Positions 33,291 to 33,337 of a stretch of 33,337 nucleotides of DNA are shown here, in pieces (position 1 is the stretch's first letter; each line of letters begins with the position of its first letter). Below the pieces are notes generated by a model. It was not told the origin of the DNA. It did not search any database and saw only the letters and a program-made list of their open reading frames with translations. Source of the DNA: Limosilactobacillus pontis DSM 8475 (lineage in GTDB: Bacteria > Bacillota > Bacilli > Lactobacillales > Lactobacillaceae); contig NZ_AZGO01000053.1 in assembly GCF_001435345.1 (NCBI RefSeq), positions 1 through 33,337 on the forward strand, given 5' to 3'. The translations under genes and the position numbers were made by a program.

Positions 33291-33337
33291 GGGGGGGAAA
33301 AATTTTTTTTTTTCCCCCCCCCTTTTTTTTTTTTTTT
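33291..33337. other. Homopolymer tail, probable contig-end artefact
   Basis: The sequence ends as runs G7, A5, T11, C9 and T15. No biological element has this form. It most likely comes from read ends or assembly error. Confidence 0.8.

Noticed and set aside
33291-33337. Homopolymer runs as a real repeat or origin
   Set aside because: Successive long runs of G, A, T, C and T at the very end are best explained as read or assembly artefact.
1-33337. CRISPR array, tRNA or rRNA genes, insertion sequences, prophage genes
   Set aside because: No regularly spaced repeats, cloverleaf-like segments, transposase or phage motifs were recognised on either strand.

Overview
The window looks like a chromosomal segment of a heterofermentative lactic acid bacterium, most likely a Limosilactobacillus. 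The evidence is a G+C-rich lactobacillus coding style with many GTG and TTG starts, strong Shine-Dalgarno sites, and the phosphoketolase-pathway genes zwf, gnd and xpkA. The species call is inference; no rRNA or tRNA gene is present to fix it.

Layout. 1-4.9 kb: a universal stress protein with a TetM-like translational GTPase, then a ROK protein and a BrnQ amino-acid carrier on the minus strand. 5.1-7.9 kb: a peptide-pheromone-type two-component system (LytTR response regulator and AgrC-like kinase), split by an inverted gene for a small zinc-ribbon membrane protein. The kinase appears frameshifted. 8.0-10.4 kb: phosphoketolase xpkA. 10.7-18.7 kb: acyltransferase, GntR regulator, YbaK, dipeptidase PepD, an MDR oxidoreductase with a homopolymer frameshift at its 3' end, an unknown membrane protein, a TIM-barrel protein and an AI-2E-family protein. 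18.8-20.7 kb: a MarR-led operon with a clear operator. 20.7-22.7 kb: a three-gene cassette led by an ABC-type ATPase that has lost all its catalytic motifs. 22.9-26.2 kb: stand-alone NrdI, a VOC protein, an MFS carrier, and a metal cassette (CadD-family exporter plus CzrA-like ArsR sensor) with paired operators. 26.5-31.8 kb: zwf, gnd and a LacS-type sugar permease under a cre-overlapped promoter. 31.9-33.1 kb: a second stress protein and an Lrp regulator. The last 260 bp hold an undescribed inverted-repeat-bounded element and a homopolymer tail that looks like a contig-end artefact.

How it fits together. Sugars taken up by the LacS-type permease feed glucose-6-phosphate into Zwf and Gnd. Phosphoketolase then splits xylulose-5-phosphate into acetyl phosphate and glyceraldehyde-3-phosphate. 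The rest is accessory regulation, stress, peptide and metal handling. Genes are compact, and most convergent pairs are separated by strong hairpin terminators. The best candidates for new biology are the degenerate-ATPase cassette, the split sensory locus with its start-codon duplication, and the element at the right end. The two frameshifts need read-level checking before any biological reading.
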